Shown here: one piece after another, positions 42,264 through 51,244 of the stretch
Position numbering within the stretch: position 1 is the first letter of the stretch
Layout of the letters: each line of letters begins with the position of its first letter
Assembly: GCA_027923965.1 (NCBI GenBank)
Contig: AP026969.1
Span: 1,674,001-1,738,000 of the forward strand
Direction of reading: 5' to 3'
DNA length: 64,000 nucleotides
Source of the DNA: Comamonadaceae bacterium OS-1
GTDB taxonomy: Bacteria; Pseudomonadota; Gammaproteobacteria; Burkholderiales; Burkholderiaceae_C
Position numbers and translations under genes: made by a program
Notes under the pieces: model-generated
Databases searched by the model: none
What the model saw: the letters and a program-made list of their open reading frames with translations, nothing else
Told to the model about the DNA's origin: nothing

Positions 42264-43709
42264 ATGGCGGACCACAGCTTCCTTTGGCACGACTACGAAA
42301 CCTTCGGTGCCAATGCCCGGCGGGACCGCCCGGCCCAGTTTGCCGCCATCCGCACCGATGCCGAGCTCAACGAGATCGGTGCGCCCCTGATGCTGTACTG
42401 CCAGCCCGCGCCCGACTTTCTACCCGACCCGCAGTCCTGCCTGATCACTGGCATCACCCCGCAAATCTGCCTGCAGCGCGGCGTGCCTGAAGTGGCGTTT
42501 GCCCACCAGATCGAACAGGCTTTCAGCCAGCCCGGCACCATAGGCGTGGGCTACAACACCATCCGCTTTGACGACGAGGTCACGCGCGCCATGTTCTGGC
42601 GCAACCTGATCGACCCCTACGCCCGCGAATGGCAAAACGACTGTGGCCGCTGGGACCTGCTGGACGTGGTGCGCACCGCCTACGCCTTGCGCCCGGAGGG
42701 CATAGCCTGGCCCACCAAGCCCGACGGCAGCCCCAGCTTCAAGCTGACCGACCTGAGCGCCGCCAACGGCCTGCTGCACGAGGCCGCGCACGATGCCTTG
42801 TCGGATGTGCGCGCAACCATCGCCCTGGCGCGTTTGATCCGTACTGCCCAGCCGCGCCTGTTCGACTTCTGCCTGGGCCTGCACAAAAAAGACCGCGTGG
42901 CGGCCGAGCTGGGCCTGCCCACCACGCTGCAGACGGCCAAGCCGTTTTTGCACATCTCCGGCATGTTCCCGGCGCAGCAGGGCTGTCTGGCGCTGATGTG
43001 GCCGTTGGCCATGCACCCGCAGTACAAAAACGAGCTGATCGCCTGGGACCTGGCCTACAGCCCGGCCGAACTGGGCCACATGAACGCCGCCGACATCCGC
43101 CAGCGCCTGTTCAGCAAGGCCGAGGACCTGCCCGAGGGCGTGGCCCGCCTGCCCATCAAGACCATCCACCTGAACAAGTCGCCCATGGTGGTGTCCAACC
43201 TGAAGACCCTGTCGCCCGCGCTGGCTGAGCGCTGGGGCCTGGTGGGCGACACGCTGCGTGCCCATGCCGCCCAGGTGCGCGCACTGCCCGACATGAGCGC
43301 CATCTGGCCCGAGGTGTTCAGCCGCCCGGCACCAGAGCGCCTGGACGTGGACGAAGACCTGTACGGCGGCTTCGTGGGCAACGACGACCGCCGCCGCCTG
43401 AATGAATTGCGCGCGCTGTCGCCCGAGAAGCTGGCCGAGGCCCGGGTGCATTTTGACGACGAGCGTCTGGCCGAGCTGCTGTTCCGCTACCGCGCCCGCA
43501 ACTTCCCCACCACCTTGAACGCGGAGGAGGCCGCCCGCTGGGAAGCCCACCGCGCCGCCCGCCTGTTTGACGGGGAGGGCGGAGCCCGCACCATCGAGGG
43601 CCTGTTTTCCGAGATCGACACCTTGTCGGAAACCGCCGACGAGCGCGGCGAAGAAATTCTGGGTGCCTTGTACGATTACGCCGAAGCCATCGCCCCCGAC
43701 CGCGATTAA
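42264..43709 (+). CDS. sbcB: Exodeoxyribonuclease I
   Basis: 481 residues. DEDDh exonuclease motifs: FLWHDYETFG (I), GVGYNTIRFDDEV (II) and HEAAHDALSDVRATIALARL (III), then the SH3-like and C-terminal helical domains of exonuclease I. It degrades single-stranded DNA 3' to 5' in repair. It starts eight bases after rnhA; in enterics the gene at this position is dnaQ, another DEDD exonuclease. Confidence 0.93.
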   Translation: MADHSFLWHDYETFGANARRDRPAQFAAIRTDAELNEIGAPLMLYCQPAPDFLPDPQSCLITGITPQICLQRGVPEVAFAHQIEQAFSQPGTIGVGYNTIRFDDEVTRAMFWRNLIDPYAREWQNDCGRWDLLDVVRTAYALRPEGIAWPTKPDGSPSFKLTDLSAANGLLHEAAHDALSDVRATIALARLIRTAQPRLFDFCLGLHKKDRVAAELGLPTTLQTAKPFLHISGMFPAQQGCLALMWPLAMHPQYKNELIAWDLAYSPAELGHMNAADIRQRLFSKAEDLPEGVARLPIKTIHLNKSPMVVSNLKTLSPALAERWGLVGDTLRAHAAQVRALPDMSAIWPEVFSRPAPERLDVDEDLYGGFVGNDDRRRLNELRALSPEKLAEARVHFDDERLAELLFRYRARNFPTTLNAEEAARWEAHRAARLFDGEGGARTIEGLFSEIDTLSETADERGEEILGALYDYAEAIAPDRD

Positions 43710-43727
43710 CCAGAACGGACCACAGCC

Positions 43728-44870
43728 ATGGCCAAAAGTCTCAGCAGCCTATGGTTGAAAAGCCTCACCCGTATTGCCAAATCCCAGCAGAACCAGCTGG
43801 TGCGCAGCTTTACGGCGGCCACTAAAAAGGCCACCAAAGCTGCGGTGAAGCAGGCGCTTGCAGCGCCCAAGCCGCCTCCCAAAGCCCAAACCACGCCTAA
43901 ACCCAGGGCCAAGGCCGCTGCCAAACCCGCCGCCAAACCTACTCCACCGGCAGCCTTGCCCGGCAGCTGGACCCGCTCGTTCTTCGCCGCGCCCAACGGC
44001 CAGCGCATGACGTATTGGCTGTACCTGCCGCTGCGCGACAAGGCGCAGGCTCTCAAGCCGCTGCCGCTGGTCGTCATGCTGCACGGCTGCACCCAGACGG
44101 CCCCCGAGTTCGCCCAGGGCAGCCGCATGAACGCCCTGGCCCAGCGCAAGGGCTTTGCCGTGCTGTACCCGCAGCAGTTGCTGACGATAGATGCCCACCG
44201 CTGCTGGCAGTGGTACCAGCGCGCCACGCAACAGGGCGGCGGCGAGGCGGGGCTGGTGGTAGGCATGGTCACCCATGTGGTGGCCCGGCTGGGGCTGGAC
44301 GCGAGCCGGGTGTACCTGGCGGGTATTTCGGCCGGGGCGGCGCTGGCCCAGATCATCGCGCTGCGTTACCCGTTTCGCATCGCCGCCGTGGGCCTGCATT
44401 CCGGCCCGGTGTTTGGCACTGCCGACAGCCGCATGACGGCCTTTGGGGCCATGCAAACCGGTGGCGGCACCCATGTGGCGCAGGCGGTGCAGGCCACCGT
44501 CGATGGCGGCGGCTTCCCACGCATGCCGGCCATCATCCTGCACGGCGAGGCCGACAAGGTGGTGCGCATCGTGAATCAGCAGCAGGTGGCGCAGCAGTTT
44601 CTGCGGGTCAACGGCATCGCCGACCTGGCCCCGGTCACCGTACTCACCCCCGCCCGCCCCAAGGGCCGCAGCCCGCGCCATGCCTTCCAGACGCAGGACT
44701 ACCGCGTGGGCCGCAAACCCATTGTCTCGGTCTGCCGCATTGCCGCTCTGGACCACGCCTGGAGCGGTGGGGACGGCACGCTGCGCTTTAACGACAGCGT
44801 GGGGCCGGATGCCAGCGCCTTGCTGTGGGCGTTTTTTAGCAAGCACCGGCGGCTGCGTACGCTGAAGTAG
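43728..44870 (+). CDS. PHB depolymerase-like (LpqC-type) esterase
   Basis: 380 residues. N-terminal basic Lys/Ala/Pro-rich stretch (about 18-75, TKKATKAAVKQALAAP...), then an alpha/beta-hydrolase: oxyanion loop VVMLHGCTQTAPEFA, nucleophile elbow AGISAGAAL, acid in HGEADKVVRIVN and histidine in LDHAWSGG. Fits short-chain poly(3-hydroxybutyrate) depolymerase family (esterase type 1). No clear signal peptide; possibly intracellular, and the basic repeat resembles phasin or PhaF-type tails. Confidence 0.83.
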   Translation: MAKSLSSLWLKSLTRIAKSQQNQLVRSFTAATKKATKAAVKQALAAPKPPPKAQTTPKPRAKAAAKPAAKPTPPAALPGSWTRSFFAAPNGQRMTYWLYLPLRDKAQALKPLPLVVMLHGCTQTAPEFAQGSRMNALAQRKGFAVLYPQQLLTIDAHRCWQWYQRATQQGGGEAGLVVGMVTHVVARLGLDASRVYLAGISAGAALAQIIALRYPFRIAAVGLHSGPVFGTADSRMTAFGAMQTGGGTHVAQAVQATVDGGGFPRMPAIILHGEADKVVRIVNQQQVAQQFLRVNGIADLAPVTVLTPARPKGRSPRHAFQTQDYRVGRKPIVSVCRIAALDHAWSGGDGTLRFNDSVGPDASALLWAFFSKHRRLRTLK

Positions 44871-44930
44871 TTTGCTACTGTTTATATAGCTGCTCGTGCT
44901 GTCTGGATCAGCACGGGCTGCCTAAAAGTC
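44869..44930. repeat. Dispersed repeat, copy 11
   Basis: AGTTTGCTACTGTTTATATAGC, then TGCTCGTGCTGTCTGGATCAGCACGGGC. The hairpin CGTGCTgtctggatcAGCACG is clear. It lies between the convergent esterase and dehalogenase genes. Confidence 0.83.
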
Positions 44931-45632
44931 TCACCATCCCAGCGTGTCGAACAGTGCTGGCACGCCCGCCAGCGTGGGCAGGGTGGCATCCGGTGTGTAG
45001 TCGGGCAGCGGGCTGCGCCGGCCCCGGTCTATCCACACACACCGAAAGCCCATGTCGCGCGCGGCGGCGTGGTCCAGGTGCGGGCTGGCGCAGATGTGCA
45101 CCACGTCCTCCTTGGCCACCTGCAGCTGGGCATGCGCGTAGTCGAACAACTGGCGCGAAGGTTTGTAGGCCCCGCCTTGCTGGGCGGTGATGACGCGGTC
45201 GATGCTGCCACCCAGCTGGGCCACATTGCCCGCGATGATGTCGTCGTCGGTGTTGGAGATGATGCACAGCCGGTAACCCCGCGCCTTGAGCTGCTGCAGC
45301 GCGGCCACCACCTCGGGAAAAGGCGGCATGCAGCCTATGCGCTCGGTGAGGCTATGGGCATCGTCCGCGTCGCCGCTCAGCCCCAGCTCGGCCAGCGCCC
45401 GTTGCAGCGCGGTCCCGGATACCTCGCGGAACGACCGGTGCGGCGGGGTTTGCTCCAGCGCGTGCTCGTGCCGGTCGTGCAGGGCGATCAGTGTGGCGGC
45501 ATCGATCTGCGGGGCGTTCTTGCGCTGCAGGATCTCGGCAAACGCGGCTTGCAGGCCCTCGTCCCACTGGATCAGGGTGCCGTAGCAGTCGAAGGTGAGC
45601 CACTGGGGGCGGGGGGTGTGGTGCAGCGTCAT
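44931..45632 (-). CDS. Haloacid dehalogenase, type II (HAD family)
   Basis: 233 residues. Nucleophile motif LTFDCYGTLIQW, motif II CIISNTDDDII, lysine motif GAYKPSRQLF and motif ICASPHLDHAAARDMGFRCVWIDRG match L-2-haloacid dehalogenases. It could hydrolyse 2-haloacids or a related acid; many relatives have other substrates. It is divergent from a LysR gene at 45739. Confidence 0.82.
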   Translation of the reverse strand: MTLHHTPRPQWLTFDCYGTLIQWDEGLQAAFAEILQRKNAPQIDAATLIALHDRHEHALEQTPPHRSFREVSGTALQRALAELGLSGDADDAHSLTERIGCMPPFPEVVAALQQLKARGYRLCIISNTDDDIIAGNVAQLGGSIDRVITAQQGGAYKPSRQLFDYAHAQLQVAKEDVVHICASPHLDHAAARDMGFRCVWIDRGRRSPLPDYTPDATLPTLAGVPALFDTLGW

Positions 45633-45683
45633 GGAAGGTCGGGGTTGGTGGTGGAAGCCCGCACTGTGCGGCAGGTGTTAGAT

Positions 45684-45693
45684 ATTTGCAAAT
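45684..45693. promoter_or_regulatory. LysR-type palindrome between dehalogenase and LysR genes
   Basis: ATTTGCAAAT, a perfect palindrome inside a T-N11-A type context, midway between the two divergent genes. A likely LysR binding site, which would put the dehalogenase under its control. Confidence 0.5.
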
Positions 45694-45738
45694 TGATTTA
45701 ATATGGGTTTTTAAGTTGAATTGCCACTGACAAACCCC

Positions 45739-46599
45739 ATGCTCGATCTGGATCTGTTGCAAACCCTGGTCTGCGTGGTGGACGAGCGCAGCTTTACCCG
45801 CGCCGCCGAGCGGGTGCACCGCACGCAGTCCACCGTGAGCCAGCAGATCCTGCGGCTGGAGGCCAGCGTGGGCCACCCCTTGCTGCTGCGCGACCGCACC
45901 GGCAAGAACGTCATCCCCACCGAGCGCGGTGAGCTGCTGGCCGCCTACGCCCGCCGCCTGCTGCTGATCGCCCAGGAGGCCGAAGACGCGCTGGCCAGCC
46001 CGGCGGCGCTGGCCCCGGTGCGCATCGGGCTGCCCGAAGACTTTGATGCGGGCCGCATCACGGCCATCCTGTCGGGCTTTCTGGCCATTGCGCCGGATGT
46101 GCGGCTGGAAACCCGCAGCGGCCTGAGCTGCGATTTGCAGCACGCCCTGGACACCGGCGGCCTGGACCTGGCCTTGCTGCGCCGCGAGCCGGGCAGCGGG
46201 CCCAGCATTGCGTCCTGGCCCGAGTCGCTGGTGTGGGTGGGCGGGCCACAGGCCTTACCACCGGAGGAGGCGGTGCCGCTGGCGCTGTTTCCGCAGGGCT
46301 GCATCTACCGGCTGCGGGCCCTGCGCGCGCTGGAGTCGGCGGGCAGGCGCTGGCGCATCGTCTTCAGCAGCCACAGCCTCGCGGGCATCCAGGCGGCGGT
46401 GGCCTCTGGCCTGGCCGTCAGCGTCTTGCCTACCAGCGCCTTGCTGTCTGGACACCGGGTGCTGGGTCCGTCCGCGGGCTACCCCGAGGTGCCCGGCAGC
46501 GAGCTGGCCCTGGTGGCCGCAGCGCTGCCCTTGACCGCCGCCCAGCGCAGTCTGGCCGACCATCTGTGTGCCGCCCTGCAAGCGGGTGGGGTTGGGTAG
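45739..46599 (+). CDS. LysR-family transcriptional regulator
   Basis: 286 residues. N-terminal helix-turn-helix LDLLQTLVCVVDERSFTRAAERVHRTQSTVSQQILRLE (3-40) and a C-terminal effector-binding domain. Start at the ATG 45739 (MLDLDLLQT), as is usual for this family; an upstream TTG at 45721 is possible. It is divergent from the dehalogenase gene, its probable target. Effector unknown. Confidence 0.88.
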   Translation: MLDLDLLQTLVCVVDERSFTRAAERVHRTQSTVSQQILRLEASVGHPLLLRDRTGKNVIPTERGELLAAYARRLLLIAQEAEDALASPAALAPVRIGLPEDFDAGRITAILSGFLAIAPDVRLETRSGLSCDLQHALDTGGLDLALLRREPGSGPSIASWPESLVWVGGPQALPPEEAVPLALFPQGCIYRLRALRALESAGRRWRIVFSSHSLAGIQAAVASGLAVSVLPTSALLSGHRVLGPSAGYPEVPGSELALVAAALPLTAAQRSLADHLCAALQAGGVG

Positions 46600-46609
46600 G
46601 TTTTGGATA

Positions 46610-46678
46610 TGTTTTAAAATTATTGCTATGTAAAAAGTAGCTGCTCGTGCTTATCGGATAAGCACAAGAGCCCGATTT
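46610..46678. repeat. Dispersed repeat, copy 12
   Basis: TATGTTTTAAAATTATTGCTATG, AAAAAGTAGCTGCTCGTGC and TTATCGGATAAGCACAAG. It lies between LysR and the acyl-CoA ligase gene. Confidence 0.8.
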
Positions 46679-46818
46679 CGTATAAATCCACAACTACGGG
46701 AAACTCCTAACAAACTTGGCCGTAACCCGTCAGTAACTTGTAAAAAAGCCTGCCCATAATCCAGCCAACAAAATAAACCTGCCACCGGATTTCGGCGCGC
46801 AGGCAACGGAGGCCGAGT

Positions 46819-48456
46819 ATGCGCAGCACACACCCTTACCAGCAGGGCCTGGACAAGAATTCCGCCAATTTTGTGGCGCTGTCGCCGTTGAGCTACATCG
46901 AGCGCTCGGCCCATGTCTACCCCGAGCGTCTGGCCGTCATCTACGGCGAGCGCCGCCAAACCTGGGCCACCACCTACACCCGCTGCCGCCAACTGGCCAG
47001 TGCCTTGCAAGCCCGAGGCATCGGCCCGGGCGACACCGTGGCGGTGATGCTGCCCAATGTTCCTGCCATGCTGGAGACGCATTTCGGCGTGCCCATGGCC
47101 GGTGCGGTGCTCAACACCCTGAATACCCGGCTGGACGCCGAAGCCATTGCCTTCATGCTGCAGCACGGCGAGGCCAAGGTGCTGCTGACCGACCGCGAAT
47201 TTGCCACCGTGGTGGAGAAGGCCCTGGCCATTCTGGGCGACAAGCGCCCCTTCGTCATTGAGGTCGAGGACGACCTGGCCCCGCCCGGCAAGGCACTGGG
47301 CGAGGTGGACTACGAGACCTTCATCGCCACGGGCGACCCGCAATTCGTCTGGCAATTGCCCGACGACGAGTGGGATGCGATTGCCCTGAACTACACCTCG
47401 GGCACCACCGGCAACCCCAAGGGCGTGGTCACCCACCACCGCGGCGCCTACCTCAACGCGGCCAACAACGTGCTGTCGTGGCAGTTGCCGCACCACGCGG
47501 TGTACCTGTGGACGCTGCCCATGTTCCACTGCAACGGCTGGTGCTTCCCCTGGACCATGGCCCTGGTGGCGGGTACCAGCGTGTGCCTGCGCCGGGTGGA
47601 CCCGGCGGTGATCTTTCCGCTGATCCGTGAACATGCCATCACCCATCTGTGTGGCGCGCCCATTGTCTACAGCATGCTGGTGCATGCGCCCGCCGCCCTG
47701 CGCGAAGGCATTGAGCACATCGTGCAAGGCCTGATTGCCGGGGCCGCGCCGCCTGCCGCCGTGATCGAGGGCTGCGAAAGCATTGGCATCCGCATCACCC
47801 ACGTCTACGGCCTCACCGAGGTCTACGGTCCGGCGGCGGTCTGCGCCCAGCAGGATGCCTGGACCGGCCTGCCCGCCGAGGAGCGTGCCCGGCTCAACGC
47901 CCGCCAGGGCGTGGCTTACCCGCTGCAGCAGTCCATGGCCGTGCTGGACCCGGAAACCCTGCAGCCTGTGCCCGCCGACGGCGTGACCATGGGCGAAATC
48001 TTCTTTCGCGGCAACATCGTCATGAAGGGCTACCTGAAGAACCCCGCGGCCACCGCCGAGGCGTTTGCCGGCGGCTGGTTCCATACCGGCGACCTGGCGG
48101 TGCTGCACCCTGACGGCTACGCCCAGATCAAGGACCGCAGCAAGGACATCATCATCTCGGGTGGCGAGAATATCTCCAGCATCGAGGTGGAAGACGTGCT
48201 GCACCGCCACCCGGCGGTGATGCTGGCGGCGGTGGTAGCCCAGCAGGACGAAAAATGGGGTGAGGTACCCTGTGCGTTTGTCGAGCTGAAACCCGATTCC
48301 CAAACCACCGAGGAAGACATCATCGTGTTTTGCCGTACGCTGCTGGCGCGGTTCAAGGTGCCGAAACGGGTGGTGTTCGGGCCTTTGCCCAAGACATCGA
48401 CCGGCAAAATCCAGAAATTCGTACTCCGCGCGCAGACCCCTGGCGCAAAAAACTAG
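46819..48456 (+). CDS. Acyl-CoA synthetase (AMP-forming, FadK/medium-chain type)
   Basis: 545 residues. AMP-binding P-loop YTSGTTGNPKGVVTHHRG (about 192-209), HVYGLTEVYGPAAV, HTGDLAVLHPDGYAQIKDRSKDIIISGGENIS and a C-terminal catalytic lysine in PKTSTGKIQKF. It makes acyl-CoA from an organic acid, ATP and CoA. Seven bases separate it from livG, so the acid is probably one imported by the adjacent transporter (inference). GGAGGCCGAGT precedes the ATG. Confidence 0.9.
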   Translation: MRSTHPYQQGLDKNSANFVALSPLSYIERSAHVYPERLAVIYGERRQTWATTYTRCRQLASALQARGIGPGDTVAVMLPNVPAMLETHFGVPMAGAVLNTLNTRLDAEAIAFMLQHGEAKVLLTDREFATVVEKALAILGDKRPFVIEVEDDLAPPGKALGEVDYETFIATGDPQFVWQLPDDEWDAIALNYTSGTTGNPKGVVTHHRGAYLNAANNVLSWQLPHHAVYLWTLPMFHCNGWCFPWTMALVAGTSVCLRRVDPAVIFPLIREHAITHLCGAPIVYSMLVHAPAALREGIEHIVQGLIAGAAPPAAVIEGCESIGIRITHVYGLTEVYGPAAVCAQQDAWTGLPAEERARLNARQGVAYPLQQSMAVLDPETLQPVPADGVTMGEIFFRGNIVMKGYLKNPAATAEAFAGGWFHTGDLAVLHPDGYAQIKDRSKDIIISGGENISSIEVEDVLHRHPAVMLAAVVAQQDEKWGEVPCAFVELKPDSQTTEEDIIVFCRTLLARFKVPKRVVFGPLPKTSTGKIQKFVLRAQTPGAKN

Positions 48457-48463
48457 GAACCGA

Positions 48464-49216
48464 ATGGCGAATGACACCATCTTGCAAACCCAAGGCCTGA
48501 CCAAGGAGTTTCTCGGCTTTGCCGCGGTCTCCAAGGTTGATCTGAAGGTCCAGCGCGGCAGCATCCACGCGCTCATCGGCCCCAACGGCGCGGGCAAAAC
48601 CACCGTCTTCAACCTGCTGACCAAGTTCATCCAGCCCACCCAGGGGCAGATCCAGTTCAATGGCGTGGACATCACCCGCGAAACGCCCATCCAGGTGGCG
48701 CGCCGGGGCATGGTGCGCTCGTTCCAGATCTCGGCCACCTTTGGCCACCTCACGGCGCTGGAAAACGTGCGCGTGGCCCTGCAGCGCAAGCGTGGCGACT
48801 CGTTCAACTTCTGGTCGTCGGTGCGGCGGCTGGACGCCCTCAATGGCCGGGCCATGGCCTTGCTGGAGGAGGTGGATTTGCAAAGCTTTGCCGACACCGT
48901 GGCGGTGGAAATGCCCTACGGCCGCAAGCGCGCCCTGGAGATCGCCACCACGCTGGCCCTGGAGCCCGAGCTGATGCTGCTGGACGAGCCCACCCAGGGC
49001 ATGGGCCACGAGGACGTGGGCCGGGTGGTGGAGCTGATCCGCAAAGTATCCAAAAACCGCACCATTCTGATGGTGGAGCACAACCTGTCGGTGGTGGAGT
49101 CGCTTTGCGACACCATCACCGTGTTGCAGCGCGGCAGCGTACTGGCCGAGGGCAACTACGCCACCGTGTCGCAAGACCCGCGTGTGCTGGAAGCCTATGT
49201 GGGGGTGGAAGCATGA
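48464..49216 (+). CDS. livG: Branched-chain amino acid type ABC transporter ATPase LivG
   Basis: 250 residues. Walker A GPNGAGKTTVFNLLTKF, signature region YGRKRALEIATTLAL and Walker B LMLLDEPTQGMG, with the LivG-specific ending. It powers uptake of branched-chain amino acids or similar acids at the cytoplasmic face. It is in operon with the acyl-CoA ligase and overlaps livF (ATGA). Confidence 0.93.
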   Translation: MANDTILQTQGLTKEFLGFAAVSKVDLKVQRGSIHALIGPNGAGKTTVFNLLTKFIQPTQGQIQFNGVDITRETPIQVARRGMVRSFQISATFGHLTALENVRVALQRKRGDSFNFWSSVRRLDALNGRAMALLEEVDLQSFADTVAVEMPYGRKRALEIATTLALEPELMLLDEPTQGMGHEDVGRVVELIRKVSKNRTILMVEHNLSVVESLCDTITVLQRGSVLAEGNYATVSQDPRVLEAYVGVEA

Positions 49217-49941
49217 GTCAAGACGCTAACGGTTCCGGCGGAAAAGAAGTTTTGCGTCTGAAAGGCCTGCACGCCTACTACGGCGAGTCGCACATCCTGC
49301 ACGGTCTCGACCTGCATGTGAACACGGGCGAACTGGTCACGCTGCTGGGCCGCAACGGTGCGGGCCGCTCCACCACGCTCAAGGCCATTCTGGGCCTAGT
49401 GGGCAAGCGCACCGGCTCCATCCAGTTCAACGGGCAGGAGATTACCGGCCTGGCCCCGCACCGCATTGCCCGCCTGGGCGTGGGTTTTTGCCCGGAAGAG
49501 CGTGGCATCTTCGCCGGCCTGTCCACCGAAGAAAACCTGCTGCTGCCGCCCATCGTGGCCCCCGGCGGCATGACGCTGGACGAGATCTACACCCTGTTCC
49601 CCAACCTGCTGGAGCGGCGCAACAGCCCCGGCACCCGTTTGTCGGGCGGCGAGCAGCAGATGCTAGCCATGGCGCGCATCTTGCGCACCGGGGCCAAAAC
49701 CCTGCTGCTGGACGAAATCACCGAAGGCCTGGCCCCGGTGATCGTGAAAAAGCTGGGCGAAGTGATCCGCCTGCTGAAGACCCGTGGCTACACCATCGTG
49801 CTGGTGGAGCAGAACTTCCGCTTTGCCGCCCCGTTGGCGGACCGGCATTACGTGCTGGAGCATGGCCAGGTGGCCATGGTGGTGCATAAAGATGAGCTGG
49901 CAGACAAGACCAGCGCGATGCAAGCCCTGCTTGGGGTTTGA
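49213..49941 (+). CDS. livF: Branched-chain amino acid type ABC transporter ATPase LivF
   Basis: 242 residues from the ATG at 49213, which overlaps the livG stop. The Walker A reads GRNGAGRSTT with Arg in place of the usual Lys; signature RLSGGEQQMLAMARIL and Walker B LLLDEITEGLAPV are intact. The Arg is seen in several LivF/UrtE-like proteins, but its effect on ATP binding here is not known. Pairs with LivG. Confidence 0.92.
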   Translation: MSQDANGSGGKEVLRLKGLHAYYGESHILHGLDLHVNTGELVTLLGRNGAGRSTTLKAILGLVGKRTGSIQFNGQEITGLAPHRIARLGVGFCPEERGIFAGLSTEENLLLPPIVAPGGMTLDEIYTLFPNLLERRNSPGTRLSGGEQQMLAMARILRTGAKTLLLDEITEGLAPVIVKKLGEVIRLLKTRGYTIVLVEQNFRFAAPLADRHYVLEHGQVAMVVHKDELADKTSAMQALLGV

Positions 49942-49972
49942 ATTTTTAATTGTTGATCCAAGGAGACTTTCC

Positions 49973-51181
49973 ATGAAACTCAAACCTATTGCCCAAGCGG
50001 TAGCCCTGTCCCTGGTATTGGCCACCGCCGCCCAGGCCCAGGTGTCGGACGGTGTGGTCAAGATTGGTGTGCTGACCGACCTGTCGGGCACCTATTCGGA
50101 CCTGGCCGGCAACGGCACCCTGATTGCCACCAAGATGGCCATCGACGACTTCACCGCGGCGGAAAAACCCACGTTCAAGATAGAAATGGTCTCGGCCGAC
50201 CACCAGAACAAGGGCGACATCTCCAGCAACAAGGCCCGCGAATGGATCGAGCGCGACAAGGTGGATGTGGTGACCGAACTGGTCACGTCCTCCACCGCGC
50301 TGGCGGTGCAGAAAATCGGCAAGGAAAAGAACCGCATCGTCATCATCAACGGCGCGGGCTCCACCGCCATCACCAACGAAGCCTGCAACGATGTCACGGT
50401 GCACTACACCTACGACACCTATGCGGTGGCCAACGGCACGGCCAAGGCCGTGACCAAGGCGGGCGGCAAGAAGTGGTTCTTCCTGACCGCCGACTACGCC
50501 TTTGGCCACGCGCTGGAAAAAGACGCGTCGGATGTCGTCAAGTCCAGCGGCGGCGAGGTGGTGGGCGGCGTGCGCCACCCGTTCCCCACGTCGGATTTTT
50601 CGTCCTTCCTGCTGAAAGCGCAGTCTTCGGGCGCGCAGATCATTGGCCTGGCCAATGCGGGTGGTGACACCATCAACTCGATCAAGCAGGCGGCAGAGTT
50701 CGGCATCACCGGCAAGCAGCAGCTCGCGGGCCTGCTGATGTTCATTACCGACATCCACTCGCTGGGCCTCAAAACCACGCAGGGCATGTACCTCACCGAA
50801 GGTTTTTACTGGGACCTGAACGACGAAACCCGGGCCTGGTCCAAGCGCTTCTTTGCCCAGCACAAGCGCATGCCCACCATGGTGCAGGCGGGGCAGTATT
50901 CGTCCACCATGCACTACCTGAAGGCAGTCAAGGCGGCCAATACCGATGACACCGCCAAGGTGATGGCGCAGATGAAGAAGATGCCCATCAACGACTTCTT
51001 CGCCAAGAACGGCACGATCCGCGAAGACGGGCGCATGGTCCACGACATGTACCTGATGCAGGTCAAGACCCCGGCCGAGTCGAAAACGCCATGGGATTAC
51101 TACAAGGTGAAGGCGGTGATTCCGGCCGCCGAGGCCTTCCAGCCGCTGTCGGCCTCGCGCTGCCCGCTGATCAAGAAGTAA
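49973..51181 (+). CDS. Branched-chain amino acid type ABC substrate-binding protein
   Basis: 402 residues with signal peptide MKLKPIAQAVALSLVLATAAQAQ. Mature protein is a Leu/Ile/Val-binding type I fold (VVKIGVLTDLSGTYSDLAGNGTLIATKMAIDDF). Periplasmic. AAGGAGACTTT precedes the ATG. Ligands in this subfamily include amino acids, amides and aromatic or short organic acids; the neighbouring acyl-CoA ligase favours an acid. The open frame upstream overlaps livF and is not used. Confidence 0.92.
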   Translation: MKLKPIAQAVALSLVLATAAQAQVSDGVVKIGVLTDLSGTYSDLAGNGTLIATKMAIDDFTAAEKPTFKIEMVSADHQNKGDISSNKAREWIERDKVDVVTELVTSSTALAVQKIGKEKNRIVIINGAGSTAITNEACNDVTVHYTYDTYAVANGTAKAVTKAGGKKWFFLTADYAFGHALEKDASDVVKSSGGEVVGGVRHPFPTSDFSSFLLKAQSSGAQIIGLANAGGDTINSIKQAAEFGITGKQQLAGLLMFITDIHSLGLKTTQGMYLTEGFYWDLNDETRAWSKRFFAQHKRMPTMVQAGQYSSTMHYLKAVKAANTDDTAKVMAQMKKMPINDFFAKNGTIREDGRMVHDMYLMQVKTPAESKTPWDYYKVKAVIPAAEAFQPLSASRCPLIKK

Positions 51182-51192
51182 GTTGAGTTCCC

Positions 51193-51213
51193 CCGGGGCC
51201 GTTGTGGCCCCGG
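51193..51213 (+). terminator. Attenuator-like hairpin after the binding-protein gene
   Basis: CCGGGGCC, loop GTTGT, GGCCCCGG, followed by ATTCTTT. Strong stem but only a short T-rich tail. Such hairpins after binding-protein genes lower expression of the permease genes relative to the binding protein. Confidence 0.55.
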
Positions 51214-51244
51214 ATTCTTTCGCGCTACAAGGGGAACACCCACT

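Noticed and set aside
49105..49212. Longer N-terminus for LivF
   Set aside because: The extra 36 residues overlap livG in another frame, are Arg/His rich and unlike LivF; the ATGA overlap at 49213 is the normal start.
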